Shown here: positions 15,997-23,065 of the stretch, one piece after another
How the letters are laid out: each line of letters starts with the position of its first letter
How positions within the stretch are numbered: position 1 is the stretch's first letter
Assembly: GCF_044357945.1 (NCBI RefSeq)
Contig: NZ_CP076563.1
Span: 186,001-250,000, forward strand
Length of the DNA: 64,000 bases
Reading direction: 5' to 3'
Source: QAND01 sp003150225
GTDB taxonomy: Bacteria; Bacillota; Clostridia; Christensenellales; QAND01
Translations under genes and position numbers: made by a program
The notes under the pieces: model-generated
Database searches by the model: none
Seen by the model: the letters and a program-made list of their open reading frames with translations, nothing else
What the model was told of the DNA's origin: nothing

Positions 15997-16641
15997 TTAA
16001 ATGACCCCTTGCATGGCCAACACCAGCAGAATGCAGGTAGCCAGCAGAAGAGCGGCAACGAGGGCGATGCCCACAAAGTGTCCCTTATTTGTGCTTTCCT
16101 CTCGGGGTACCAGTCCGGACTTTTGCAGCGCTCCTGAGAGAGGCCGGTACAGGAGGAAGGTTCCGGCGGCGTTGAGACCGCCCTTGAGGAGGTTGAAGGG
16201 CAGGAACGCCGGCAGCAGCAGGGCCGCCACCGCTTCCCGGGGATAGCCCATGTACAGGGGCGTGATGAGGTAATTCCAGAGAAGCATCACCCCAGTCATG
16301 ACAAGACAGCCCACCAGCAGTCCCATGAACGCGCCCATAGGGGTGCGCTTTTTGCGGTACAGATAGGAAGCTACACATACAAAGCTGCAGGTGGAAAGGA
16401 TGTTCATAATGCAGCCGATGAATCCGGTGCCGCTGACGGTAACCATCTCCAGAAGGGAGACCACCACCGAGATGCCCATGGCCGAAAGCGGTCCGTAGAG
16501 AAATCCGCCAATGGCGATGATGATGTCCTTGGGGTCGTAGCTTAAAAACAGTACCACCGGAATCCGTCCGATGGCCATGACGACATAGGCCGCCGCGGCC
16601 AGCATGGCGCAGACCGTCAGTCTTTTTGTGGTTTGGTTCAT
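15997..16641 (-). CDS. ribU: Riboflavin ECF transporter S component
   Basis: A 214-residue membrane protein with six helices of the ECF S-component fold. RLTVCAMLAAAAYVVMAIGR opens the family, and YDPKDIIIAIGGFLYGPLSA is the RibU-type loop. The energising EcfA/T module is not in the window. Identity is supported independently by the FMN riboswitch and regulated terminator directly upstream on the same strand. GGAGG precedes the ATG, right after the terminator T-run. Confidence 0.9.
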   Translation of the reverse strand: MNQTTKRLTVCAMLAAAAYVVMAIGRIPVVLFLSYDPKDIIIAIGGFLYGPLSAMGISVVVSLLEMVTVSGTGFIGCIMNILSTCSFVCVASYLYRKKRTPMGAFMGLLVGCLVMTGVMLLWNYLITPLYMGYPREAVAALLLPAFLPFNLLKGGLNAAGTFLLYRPLSGALQKSGLVPREESTNKGHFVGIALVAALLLATCILLVLAMQGVI

Positions 16642-16653
16642 AGAAATCCCTCC

Positions 16654-16700
16654 GAAAAAAATGTAACACCTGAAAGGGTATGATCCGTCTTTCAGGTGTT
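16654..16700 (-). terminator. Intrinsic terminator of the FMN riboswitch expression platform
   Basis: On the minus strand AACACCTGAAAG pairs perfectly with CTTTCAGGTGTT (12 bp) and is followed by ACATTTTTTT, just before the ribU ribosome-binding site. FMN binding would be expected to favour this hairpin and stop transcription. Confidence 0.8.
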
Positions 16701-16740
16701 AAAATCGAAGGCTCGCATCCAATATGGGATGGATTCTAAC

Positions 16741-16851
16741 ACGTCTTCTTTCATCCAGACTATCACTGTTGGTCCTGGAATCACACCAGATCTGCGCGCG
16801 CGCTCGCGGACTTTACCGCCAATCGGGAATTACACCCTGCCCTGAAGACAT
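16741..16851 (-). ncRNA. FMN riboswitch (RFN element)
   Basis: Reading the minus strand, the hallmarks of the RFN element appear in order: P1 strand ATGTCTTC, then AGGGCAGGGTG, AATTCCCGATTGGCGGTA, GTCCGCGAGC, GTGATTCC, CAACAGTGATAGTCTGGATG, and the closing strand GAAGACGT. P1 pairs 16844-16851 with 16741-16748. It controls ribU through the downstream terminator. Confidence 0.93.
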
Positions 16852-16875
16852 CTCATGATTCAGTTGTTCTCCATC

Positions 16876-16904
16876 ATTTTACACCAGGTGTCCTCCGGTG
16901 TCAA
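16876..16904 (-). promoter_or_regulatory. Sigma-A promoter for the FMN riboswitch-ribU transcript
   Basis: On the minus strand TTGACA is followed after 17 bases by TAAAAT. The transcript would start just ahead of the FMN aptamer. Confidence 0.8.
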
Positions 16905-16938
16905 AGAAAAATCCCCCGCCATAGCGGGGGATTTTTTT
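16905..16938 (-). terminator. Terminator of the P-type ATPase gene
   Basis: ATCCCCCGC / GCGGGGGAT with a TATG-type loop, with a T run on the 3' side in the minus direction, right after the stop codon. Confidence 0.85.
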
Positions 16939-16939
16939 G

Positions 16940-19297
16940 CTAGTTCAGTCCAAGCTTTCGCCGGATGAAGGGAAGCTTTAGCATCAGCTTCTGGACGGCC
17001 CAGATAAAGGGAACGGAGGCCGCTCCTAGGATCAGGAATAGGGGAAGGGTACCGCTGGTCAGATATCCCAGGCTCAGGATGTCAGGGAACAGGAGAAAGC
17101 TTAGGAACAGCCCCGCCGTCATGGTCAGCCATAGACCCAGGCGCAAAGGCGTCAGAGGCAGGCATACTTTCAGAAGCAGCTGAACCCAGATAAAGCTGGT
17201 GAGGTATACCGTAAGGGTAGAAATATCCAGCGCGCCCAGGCCTGCGCCGGGGGCAATGAGGTCGATGGCCAGAATGGCTACGGTGATGGCCAAAGCCGTG
17301 GGCAGAGCCTGAACCATAACCCGGGATAAAAAGCCCTTTTTCACCCGGTTGGTATTGGGCTCAAAGGTCAGGAAGAAGGAGGGAATGCCCTCCACCATTG
17401 TGGAGATGACGCTGAGCTGAATGGGGATAAAAGGATAGGGCATGGCAAAGAACAGCGCCATAAAGGACAGGAGAAAGGAGAAAATGGTCTTTACCAAATA
17501 CAGTGCTGCCGTCCGGGTGATATTGTTGATGACCCGCCTCCCTTCCATCACCACATGGGGCAGCGCGGAGAAATTGTTGTTTAAAAGCACCAGCTGAGCG
17601 ATTTGCTTGGCGGCGTCGCTGCCGGCGGCCATGGCAATGCTGCAATCGGCGTCTTTCAGAGCCAACACATCGTTGACCCCATCGCCCACCATGGCCACGG
17701 TATGATCCCGTTTCTGGAGCGCCGCCACCATTTTCTGCTTTTGCTGGGGGGTGACCCGTCCAAAGACGGAGTAGCGTTCCATGGCCTCCTCAAGGGCCTC
17801 GTCGGTGGTAAGGGTGGAAGCGTCGATATAGGAGCAGTCCATCAGGCCTGCCCGGCGTGCAATGGCGGAAACCGTGGCAGGGTTATCCCCTGAGATGATC
17901 TTCAAGCTCAGTCCTTGGTCGCGGAAGAAATCCAAGATTTCACGAGCGTCCGGCCGGATGGGATCCAGAAGAACCAGAGCGCAAAGGGGAGTGATCTTCT
18001 GGGGCAGCTCCCCCCGGACCTCCTCTTGGCTGTGGGCCAATAGAACCACCCGGGCGCCCTGTCGTTCCTCCTCCAAAACTTCTGGAGGAAGCTGGATGTC
18101 CCGACCCCGCAGCAGAATATCTGGAGCGCCTAAAAGTACGGTGCCCTTTTCACCAAAGGAGGCGGAACTCCATTTCCGCTCCGAGGAGAAGGGGGTAAGG
18201 GCGGTATATAGGGGGTTCTCCGCCGCGCCAAAGAAATCCTTTAGCGCTAGGAAGGTGGAGTTGTTTTCCATGAGGGCTCCCACAAAAGCGGATCCCGCCT
18301 CCATGATGCGCGCTTCCTCCACAAAGGGGATCATGTGGTCCACCCGCATGTTGCCCTGGGTGATGGTGCCGGTTTTATCCAGGCACAGCACATCCACCCG
18401 AGAGAGGGTTTCAATGCAAAACAGCTCCTGAACCAGAGTCCGTTCCTTGGCCAGTTTGATGACCCCCACCACCAGGGATAGGGTGGTGAGGAGTACCAGC
18501 CCCTTGGGCATCATACCAAGGAGGGCGGCGGCAACCGAAATGATGGCCTCTTCCATGGGAACATGGAGCAGAAAGATAGAGTTTAAAAATAGGAGCGCGC
18601 CCAGAGGCAGGATGAAGATGCTGGTGAACTTGACGATCCGGTCCAGGGAGGATAACAGCTCGGAGTGGACCTTTTTAAAGCGGCGGGCAGCCGCGGCGAT
18701 TCCGGAAGCGTAGTTGTCGGCGCCCACATGCTCCACCCGGGCCATGCATCGGCCGCTGACCACAAAGCTGCCGGAGAGCAGTGCGTCTCCTGGATGCTTC
18801 TGCACCGGCTCGGATTCCCCGGTCAAAAGGGATTCGTTGACCTCAATCTCTCCCTCCAGCACCGTGGCGTCGGCGCAGATCTGCTGGCCGGGAAGCAATA
18901 CTGAAACGTCGTCCAGCACCAGTTTTTCAGGGGAAATCTCCAGGGCAACGCCGTCCCGGATGACCCGGGCTTTGGGGGCGGAGATCAGGGACAGCTCCTC
19001 CACCATTTTCTTGCTGCGAAACTCCTGTACGATCCCGATCACCATATTGCTGATGATGATGCAGAGATAGAGAAGGTTTTCGTAGGCTCCCACCGAGGCG
19101 ATGGCCACGCCCACGCCAAAGTTGAAGGCGTTAAAGAGGGTAAAGACGTTGTCCCGAATGATCTGCCAGGAGGATTTGGTGATGGGATCGGGCTGTGTAT
19201 TGCCCAGCCCCGCCCGCGTCCGTTCCTTTACCTGCTCTGCGGTGAGGCCTATCGATGGGTCGGGTTCAAACCGTTGGATGTTCTCATAGTCAGCCAT
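16940..19297 (-). CDS. Cation-translocating P-type ATPase, Exp7-like, with Lys in the M4 PEGL position
   Basis: A 785-residue P-type pump. Seen: actuator motif LTGESEPV, phosphorylation site DKTGT at Asp307, hinge MVGDGVNDVLALKDADCSIA, and four N-side plus about six C-side helices. The closest group I recognise is the Gram-positive subfamily related to pneumococcal Exp7, with no heavy-metal domain. In M4 the family PEGL motif reads PKGL (Pro264-Lys265): a lysine where related pumps have the ion-binding glutamate. AAG versus GAG is a single base, so sequencing error should be excluded, but the codon reads clearly. Substrate unknown; Ca2+ or another cation is a family-level guess. Confidence 0.88.
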   Translation of the reverse strand: MADYENIQRFEPDPSIGLTAEQVKERTRAGLGNTQPDPITKSSWQIIRDNVFTLFNAFNFGVGVAIASVGAYENLLYLCIIISNMVIGIVQEFRSKKMVEELSLISAPKARVIRDGVALEISPEKLVLDDVSVLLPGQQICADATVLEGEIEVNESLLTGESEPVQKHPGDALLSGSFVVSGRCMARVEHVGADNYASGIAAAARRFKKVHSELLSSLDRIVKFTSIFILPLGALLFLNSIFLLHVPMEEAIISVAAALLGMMPKGLVLLTTLSLVVGVIKLAKERTLVQELFCIETLSRVDVLCLDKTGTITQGNMRVDHMIPFVEEARIMEAGSAFVGALMENNSTFLALKDFFGAAENPLYTALTPFSSERKWSSASFGEKGTVLLGAPDILLRGRDIQLPPEVLEEERQGARVVLLAHSQEEVRGELPQKITPLCALVLLDPIRPDAREILDFFRDQGLSLKIISGDNPATVSAIARRAGLMDCSYIDASTLTTDEALEEAMERYSVFGRVTPQQKQKMVAALQKRDHTVAMVGDGVNDVLALKDADCSIAMAAGSDAAKQIAQLVLLNNNFSALPHVVMEGRRVINNITRTAALYLVKTIFSFLLSFMALFFAMPYPFIPIQLSVISTMVEGIPSFFLTFEPNTNRVKKGFLSRVMVQALPTALAITVAILAIDLIAPGAGLGALDISTLTVYLTSFIWVQLLLKVCLPLTPLRLGLWLTMTAGLFLSFLLFPDILSLGYLTSGTLPLFLILGAASVPFIWAVQKLMLKLPFIRRKLGLN

Positions 19298-19322
19298 GGA
19301 GTTACCTGCCTTTAAAAAGTAA

Positions 19323-19335
19323 CGGTATCATACCG
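19323..19335. promoter_or_regulatory. Inverted repeat in the leader of the P-type ATPase gene
   Basis: CGGTAT-C-ATACCG is a perfect 6-1-6 palindrome 25 bases upstream of the ATPase start codon. A minus-strand TATAAT box lies just beyond it at 19358-19363. The position suits an operator, but no regulator is identified. Confidence 0.35.
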
Positions 19336-19429
19336 CAAAAATCTTAAGAAGCAATAAATTATAGCATACGAAATCCATAATTGTCCTCTTACGCAGGGAT
19401 TTCCATGGAAAATGCCGCCGTTAAACCAC

Positions 19430-20506
19430 CTATCCCCGATGGCGCCGCCGAAGCTGCCGCCATACCCAAAGGGCGTCCAGTAGCCCCAGGACGGCGGCCC
19501 CCAGGATGGGATGGAGTGGAATGGCCTGTCCGCTTGCCCGTAGAAATCCCATCAGGGAGAACAGCGCCACCAGGATCAGGCAGAACAGAAAAAGCCCGGT
19601 GCGCAGGTCTCGAACGGCATTTTCTCGTCCCTTTTCCGGTATCTTGGCCAGGGTCTTTGCGGGTAGGAAGAGGGAAAGGGTGATCCCAAGCTCCAGAAAG
19701 ATCACCGAAAGAAGGGGAAACAGCAGAAGGGAAAACCGGCTGAAGTAGCGCCCGCCAATAAACAACCGCTCCGGGATGCCGTTCCAGCCAAAGGCCAGGT
19801 GTATCATGGAGGCCAGCAGCACAAGTGCGGTGATCCCCAGAATGCCAAGCTGGGGCTTGGTATAGGGTACTCGAGCCTTTCCTCCCAGGCCGACGAGGGG
19901 AATCACCCCCTGAGGCTGTTTGACCGCCAGGCCGGTGGTCTCTAAAATGGGCAGCGTCATGCGGAAAAACAGCACGATGAGCACCACCTCCGGAACCAGA
20001 AGCAGGAGGTTTTTCCCCAGGCTTCTGGCCAGATAGAAGAGGTATCCCTTGCCGTATAGGATGGCGCTCCAAAGAGATCCCAGCCCCACGTTGATCAAAA
20101 GGTTGATGGAAAGCTTACAAAAAAAGATGCGGAGCACCGAGAGCTTTGCCCGGTAAAGAAACAGGGCAAAAAACAGGGATCCCAGCATGGTGGATAGGGT
20201 ATAGCCTGGAAAGAAAGCACCGCTGGGGAATAGCAAGTACCCCAGGATATCGCTGGCGAATCCAGAGATCAGCGCCAGAATGGGGCCTGAGATGTAGCAG
20301 GATAGGGCGTTGATGAAAAAACTAAAGTAGATGCGCAGGTTTTCCCCCACCGGGATGAACAGGGCGGCTAGAACCACCCGAAGCCCTACAAACAGGGCGG
20401 TAAGGGCCAGAACCCGCAGGTTTTTCAGCTCCCCTGCGGCACAGCGCCAGTAGGCGGGGGAAAAAGGCGTTTGGAACAGGACGGGGCTGTTCTCTTTTTG
20501 AGACAT
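19430..20506 (-). CDS. folT: Folate-type ECF transporter S component with C-terminal membrane extension
   Basis: 358 residues. The N-terminal half (about 20-190) is a folate-type ECF S component: LRVLALTALFVGLRVVLA, then VGENLRIYFSFFINALS, and FASDILGYLLFPSGAFFPGYTL, which match the FolT pattern of PxGxNLRISF and DLLGxLLFPxGxFFPGFT. Normal S components end near residue 180. Here about 170 further residues with four or so hydrophobic helices follow, which I do not recognise. The start at 20506 has GAGGAGG upstream; an in-frame ATG at 20647 lies inside the riboswitch and is rejected. The tetrahydrofolate riboswitch supports folate as substrate. Confidence 0.8.
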   Translation of the reverse strand: MSQKENSPVLFQTPFSPAYWRCAAGELKNLRVLALTALFVGLRVVLAALFIPVGENLRIYFSFFINALSCYISGPILALISGFASDILGYLLFPSGAFFPGYTLSTMLGSLFFALFLYRAKLSVLRIFFCKLSINLLINVGLGSLWSAILYGKGYLFYLARSLGKNLLLLVPEVVLIVLFFRMTLPILETTGLAVKQPQGVIPLVGLGGKARVPYTKPQLGILGITALVLLASMIHLAFGWNGIPERLFIGGRYFSRFSLLLFPLLSVIFLELGITLSLFLPAKTLAKIPEKGRENAVRDLRTGLFLFCLILVALFSLMGFLRASGQAIPLHPILGAAVLGLLDALWVWRQLRRRHRG

Positions 20507-20574
20507 AAAAAAGACCTCCTCAAAGACAACGGGCACCACACATGCAGATACATCGAGAAGGACTTGACGTATGA

Positions 20575-20674
20575 ACAGCGGGATGCGGACTCTGCACCGC
20601 AAGCGGTTGCTTTTCGTCCTCCGGGCAACTCCCCGTCCCAGAGGCACTTTACGCGCAGAATCCTACTCTGTGTT
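20575..20674 (-). ncRNA. Tetrahydrofolate (THF) riboswitch
   Basis: On the minus strand the conserved blocks of the THF riboswitch are seen in order: ACAGAGTAGGATTCTGCGCG, TAAAGTGCC, GGGACGGGGAGTTGCCCGGA, GGACGAAAAGC, GCGGTGCAGAGTCCGCATCC, with closing strand CGCTGT pairing to the 5' end. In Clostridia this element typically precedes folT, which is the gene found here. The ribosome-binding site lies about 55 bases downstream; I see no clear terminator, so translational control is possible. Confidence 0.85.
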
Positions 20675-20687
20675 GTAAGATGCATTC

Positions 20688-20716
20688 AGTATACGGCGGC
20701 CTATGGCCGGTGTCAA
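20688..20716 (-). promoter_or_regulatory. Sigma-A promoter for the THF riboswitch-folT transcript
   Basis: On the minus strand TTGACA and TATACT are 17 bases apart, about 15 bases upstream of the aptamer. Confidence 0.8.
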
Positions 20717-20734
20717 TCCTTCCAGAACAAATCA

Positions 20735-20757
20735 AAAGCGCCGGTTTTCCGGCGCTA
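20735..20757 (-). terminator. Terminator of the sigma-like/coiled-coil/SSB-like operon
   Basis: AGCGCCGG / CCGGCGCT with an AAAA loop on the minus strand, followed by TTTGATTTG. It overlaps the end of the SSB-like gene. The T run is short. Confidence 0.6.
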
Positions 20758-21117
20758 GGGCAATGGATGGAGACGGTCCGCCAAGAGGTATAGTCGGCCT
20801 TGGCGGACGCCGTCTTGGTCGTATTCCGTCCAGGTACAGAGGCTTCCCCAAACCCGGACCCATAGCCCCCGTTCCGGACGGCTTTTTTCCACGATGGAAA
20901 GGGGAAGGGCCAGGGGCAGATGATCCGTCCTTCCCCAGCGGCCCGCGGTGCAGGGCCGGGGGATCGAAAGGGTACAGGCGAGGATCGGGCCAAGGGGGGA
21001 ACCCCTGGGGAAAAGGGGGGAGGAGATCACCCCCTGGTAGAACCCGACGTTGCGGGGGCCTCCTCCTGGGGCCGGCGGTTTGGGAGCATACGGTATAGCG
21101 TGGCGCTGCGCTGACAT
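20755..21117 (-). CDS. Putative single-stranded DNA-binding (OB-fold) protein, start uncertain
   Basis: The C-terminal 100 residues read like a divergent SSB: RNVGFYQGVISSP (compare NKVxLxGxLxxxP), RTDHLPLAL, then LWVRVWGSLCTWTEYDQDG (compare VxVxGrLxtRxYxdkdG) and a final LYLLADRL. The start is unclear. The ATG at 21117 has no ribosome-binding site and overlaps the upstream gene by 90 bases. A GTG at 21030 overlaps the upstream stop as GTGA, ideal for coupling, but would delete the first beta strand. It is the third gene of a small operon headed by the sigma-like gene. An ordinary antisense shadow cannot be excluded. Confidence 0.4.
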   Translation of the reverse strand: MSAQRHAIPYAPKPPAPGGGPRNVGFYQGVISSPLFPRGSPLGPILACTLSIPRPCTAGRWGRTDHLPLALPLSIVEKSRPERGLWVRVWGSLCTWTEYDQDGVRQGRLYLLADRLHPLP

Positions 21118-21242
21118 TCCAGGAGGCAAAGCTTGTGCCACTGCTCCTCCCGGAAGCGGGATCGGGTGAGATCCTCTTTTAAAAGCAAAACCTGGTGCTC
21201 TAGCTCCCGTACTCGCTGCTGAAGATCGGAAAATTCCTTCAT
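21027..21242 (-). CDS. Small coiled-coil protein
   Basis: 71 residues. The first 45 (KEFSDLQQRVRELEHQVLLL and on) form a leucine- and glutamate-rich coiled coil; the tail is Pro/Arg-rich. AGGAGG lies just upstream of the ATG, and it starts 11 bases after the sigma-like gene, so it is part of that operon. I recognise no family. The good ribosome-binding site and position are the support. Confidence 0.55.
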   Translation of the reverse strand: MKEFSDLQQRVRELEHQVLLLKEDLTRSRFREEQWHKLCLLECQRSATLYRMLPNRRPQEEAPATSGSTRG

Positions 21243-21253
21243 GCCGCCGCCTC

Positions 21254-21664
21254 CTATTGGACATCCTGGGCAGCCTTCCGATCCAAGCGATCCGCCCGGC
21301 GTCGGGCGGCCGAGAGCCGGGCCTTGCTGGCGGGGGTACCCATATATGGATCAAAGACCCGGATATCGATTCCAGCGGCCGTGAGGGCATTGTCCAAAGA
21401 GGTCAGCGCCGCGTCCCGCCAGCGTCCCAGGGTATTGGGAGAGATGAACAGCCGCTGGCTGGCGTTCTCCCAAGAGAGATGATAGCGGTAAAGGCAGGTT
21501 AGGGCTTTGCCCTTAGGGCCCAGTTCCTCTAAGGTTTCGTCGATGAAATCCAGATGTCGAAGAAGGGACTGGGTTTCCTGGGTGGGGGAAACAAACTCCA
21601 AAGTGCGGCGAATGCGCTTGCTTTCCCGGAGAAATTCGGCGATCATTTTCTTGTTTTTCGTCAT
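21254..21664 (-). CDS. Sigma-70 region-4-like (ArpU/DUF1492-type) phage-style regulator
   Basis: 136 residues. The C-terminal half contains a helix-turn-helix like sigma region 4: ALTCLYRYHLSWENASQRLF followed by ISPNTLGRWRDAAL. Such proteins are late-gene activators in phages of Firmicutes (ArpU, RinA-like, DUF1492). The ATG at 21664 has AAGGAG nine bases upstream; an in-frame GTG at 21751 would add 29 plausible residues but lacks a ribosome-binding site. A strong promoter with an operator in its spacer lies upstream and faces the XRE repressor, giving an immunity-region-like layout. No integrase or structural phage genes are nearby. Confidence 0.6.
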   Translation of the reverse strand: MTKNKKMIAEFLRESKRIRRTLEFVSPTQETQSLLRHLDFIDETLEELGPKGKALTCLYRYHLSWENASQRLFISPNTLGRWRDAALTSLDNALTAAGIDIRVFDPYMGTPASKARLSAARRRADRLDRKAAQDVQ

Positions 21665-21787
21665 TGGTAGGCGCTCCTTTTGTATAATATTGTCAAATTT
21701 GGAAAGAATCACCATACCTTGATCAAGGATTTTTTGTTGTTCATAGGACACCGGTGTGATATATTGATAATAACTGATTCTATGGAC

Positions 21788-21816
21788 ATTATATTTTAGA
21801 TAATTCTAAAAGTCAA
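21788..21816 (-). promoter_or_regulatory. Strong sigma-A promoter of the sigma-like operon with operator in the spacer
   Basis: On the minus strand TTGACT and TATAAT are exactly 17 bases apart. The spacer contains AGAATTATC, one half of the repeated operator, so a bound repressor would block RNA polymerase. The leader to the ATG at 21664 is about 115 bases. Confidence 0.8.
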
Positions 21817-21836
21817 GTATTATTTTAAGAATTATC
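21799..21836. promoter_or_regulatory. Paired operator half-sites between divergent genes
   Basis: GATAATTCT (21799-21807) and its exact inverse AGAATTATC (21828-21836) are 29 bases apart start to start, close to three helical turns. Flanking bases also match (TTRGATAATTCTWAAA). One copy lies in the promoter spacer of the sigma-like operon, the other just before the XRE gene, fitting cooperative binding by the XRE repressor. Confidence 0.6.
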
Positions 21837-21854
21837 CAATAAGGCGGTGGTGTA

Positions 21855-22190
21855 ATGGGGACCAGCGAAATCCTGTATCATCGGATTAAGGGAATGGTGG
21901 CGGAGCGTCATACCTCCATCAATAAGATGCTTAACGCATGCGGGCTGAATACCAGCTTGATGACGGATGTCAAGAACAAGGGGACCATCCCCTCGGCTGA
22001 AAAGATTGGCAAGATGGCAGACTACCTGGGCGTATCGGTGGATTATCTTTTGGGCCGTACTGAGGATAAGGACGGGTTTACCGTGGTGGCCGCTCATCCC
22101 AATGGTTATGACTTCGGCCCTCTTACCCCGGAGGAGATGGAGGAGATGAACCAATATCTCCGGCAGCTGCGCAAGGAGCGCAGGGAGTAA
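21855..22190 (+). CDS. XRE-family (cI-like) transcriptional repressor
   Basis: A 111-residue protein with an N-terminal lambda-repressor-type HTH: LYHRIKGMVAERHTSINKML, then LNTSLMTDVKNKGTIPSAEK, IGKMADYLGVSVDYLLGRTE. This is the common Firmicute phage/ICE repressor form, here with a short C-terminal tail ending in basic residues and no peptidase domain. It is divergent from the sigma-like operon, with paired operator sites between them. Its own promoter is less clear (TTGATA at 21764, CATTAT at 21787). A terminator follows at once. Confidence 0.85.
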   Translation: MGTSEILYHRIKGMVAERHTSINKMLNACGLNTSLMTDVKNKGTIPSAEKIGKMADYLGVSVDYLLGRTEDKDGFTVVAAHPNGYDFGPLTPEEMEEMNQYLRQLRKERRE

Positions 22191-22200
22191 TCCGGCACCG

Positions 22201-22228
22201 AGCGGCGTGGAATCCACGCCGCTTTTTT
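22201..22228 (+). terminator. Terminator after the XRE repressor gene
   Basis: AGCGGCGTGGA / TCCACGCCGCT, an 11-bp stem with almost no loop bases left over, followed by six T. Confidence 0.85.
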
Positions 22229-22279
22229 ATTCTTCGCGGAATATGGGAAATCATCTGGAATGTTAGCGTCTGGTGGTGG

Positions 22280-22302
22280 TATAATTCCCCTATGATAATC
22301 AT
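22280..22302 (+). promoter_or_regulatory. Promoter -10 and Fur-box-like palindrome ahead of the suf-like operon
   Basis: TGGTATAAT at 22277-22285 is an extended -10. Seven bases later ATGAT-A-ATCAT (22292-22302) matches the centre of the classical Fur box GATAATGATAATCATTATC, though the outer arms do not match. Iron control of Fe-S assembly would make sense but is only suggested. Confidence 0.45.
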
Positions 22303-22330
22303 CACCCCCTTTGGGGAGTGGGAGGAAAAT

Positions 22331-23065
22331 ATGCTGGAACTTCGCAATATCAGTTTCCAGGTGCAGGAGGCAGGCGGCAGCAAGGAGATTGTGGACGACG
22401 TCAGCTTTACCCTGGAAGATGGCAAATTGATGGTGGTTACCGGCCCCAACGGCGGGGGAAAATCCACCATCGCCCGGTTGATTATGGGCATTGAAACACC
22501 CAGCCGGGGACAAATTCTATTGGATGGACAGGATGTTACCGGCCTTTCGGTATCGGAGCGGGCCAAGCTGGGAATCGGCTATGCCTTTCAGCAGCCTCCC
22601 CGGTTCAAGGGCCTGACGGTCTACCGTCTGCTGTGCCTGGCCAAGGGCAGCCCGATGAATCGGGAGACCTGCTGCGAATACCTGACGGGGGTGGGCCTCT
22701 GCGCCCGGGATTATTTGGATCGCGAGGTGGACGCTTCCCTGTCGGGGGGCGAGATGAAGCGCATCGAGATTGCCTCCCTTATGGTGCGGAATCCCAAGGT
22801 ATCCATCTATGACGAACCCGAGGCGGGCATCGATCTGTGGAGCTTTTCCATGCTGGTGGACAGCTTCAACAAGATGATCCGAGGCCGTCATGAAAGCATG
22901 CTGATCATCTCCCACCAGGAGCGGATCATGGAGCTGGCGGATGAGATCATGGTGGTGGCCGGAGGCAAAATCACCCAGCGGGGCAGCCGGGAGGAGATTC
23001 TGCCCGGCCTCCTTCGGAACTTTCAGTCGGGATGCGCGTATCGGAGAGGGGAGGCGGCGTTATGA
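22331..23065 (+). CDS. sufC: SufC-like Fe-S assembly ATPase
   Basis: A 244-residue ABC-type ATPase of the SufC family: Walker A GPNGGGKST, signature LSGGEMKR, Walker B VSIYDEPEAGIDLWS (SufC proteins have the unusual EPxxGxD here), and H-loop IISHQ. It has no membrane partner and works with SufB/D on scaffold assembly. The ATG at 22331 has GGAGG upstream; an in-frame ATG at 22292 sits in the Fur-like palindrome. The stop overlaps the next gene as ATGA, so the two are coupled. Confidence 0.88.
   Translation: MLELRNISFQVQEAGGSKEIVDDVSFTLEDGKLMVVTGPNGGGKSTIARLIMGIETPSRGQILLDGQDVTGLSVSERAKLGIGYAFQQPPRFKGLTVYRLLCLAKGSPMNRETCCEYLTGVGLCARDYLDREVDASLSGGEMKRIEIASLMVRNPKVSIYDEPEAGIDLWSFSMLVDSFNKMIRGRHESMLIISHQERIMELADEIMVVAGGKITQRGSREEILPGLLRNFQSGCAYRRGEAAL

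Noticed and set aside
20507..20647. Upstream start for the folate S component
   Set aside because: The extra 47 codons would translate through the THF riboswitch, and the ATG at 20506 has a strong ribosome-binding site.
20755..22228. Complete prophage
   Set aside because: Only control-type genes are present; there is no integrase, terminase, portal or capsid gene and housekeeping genes flank both sides.
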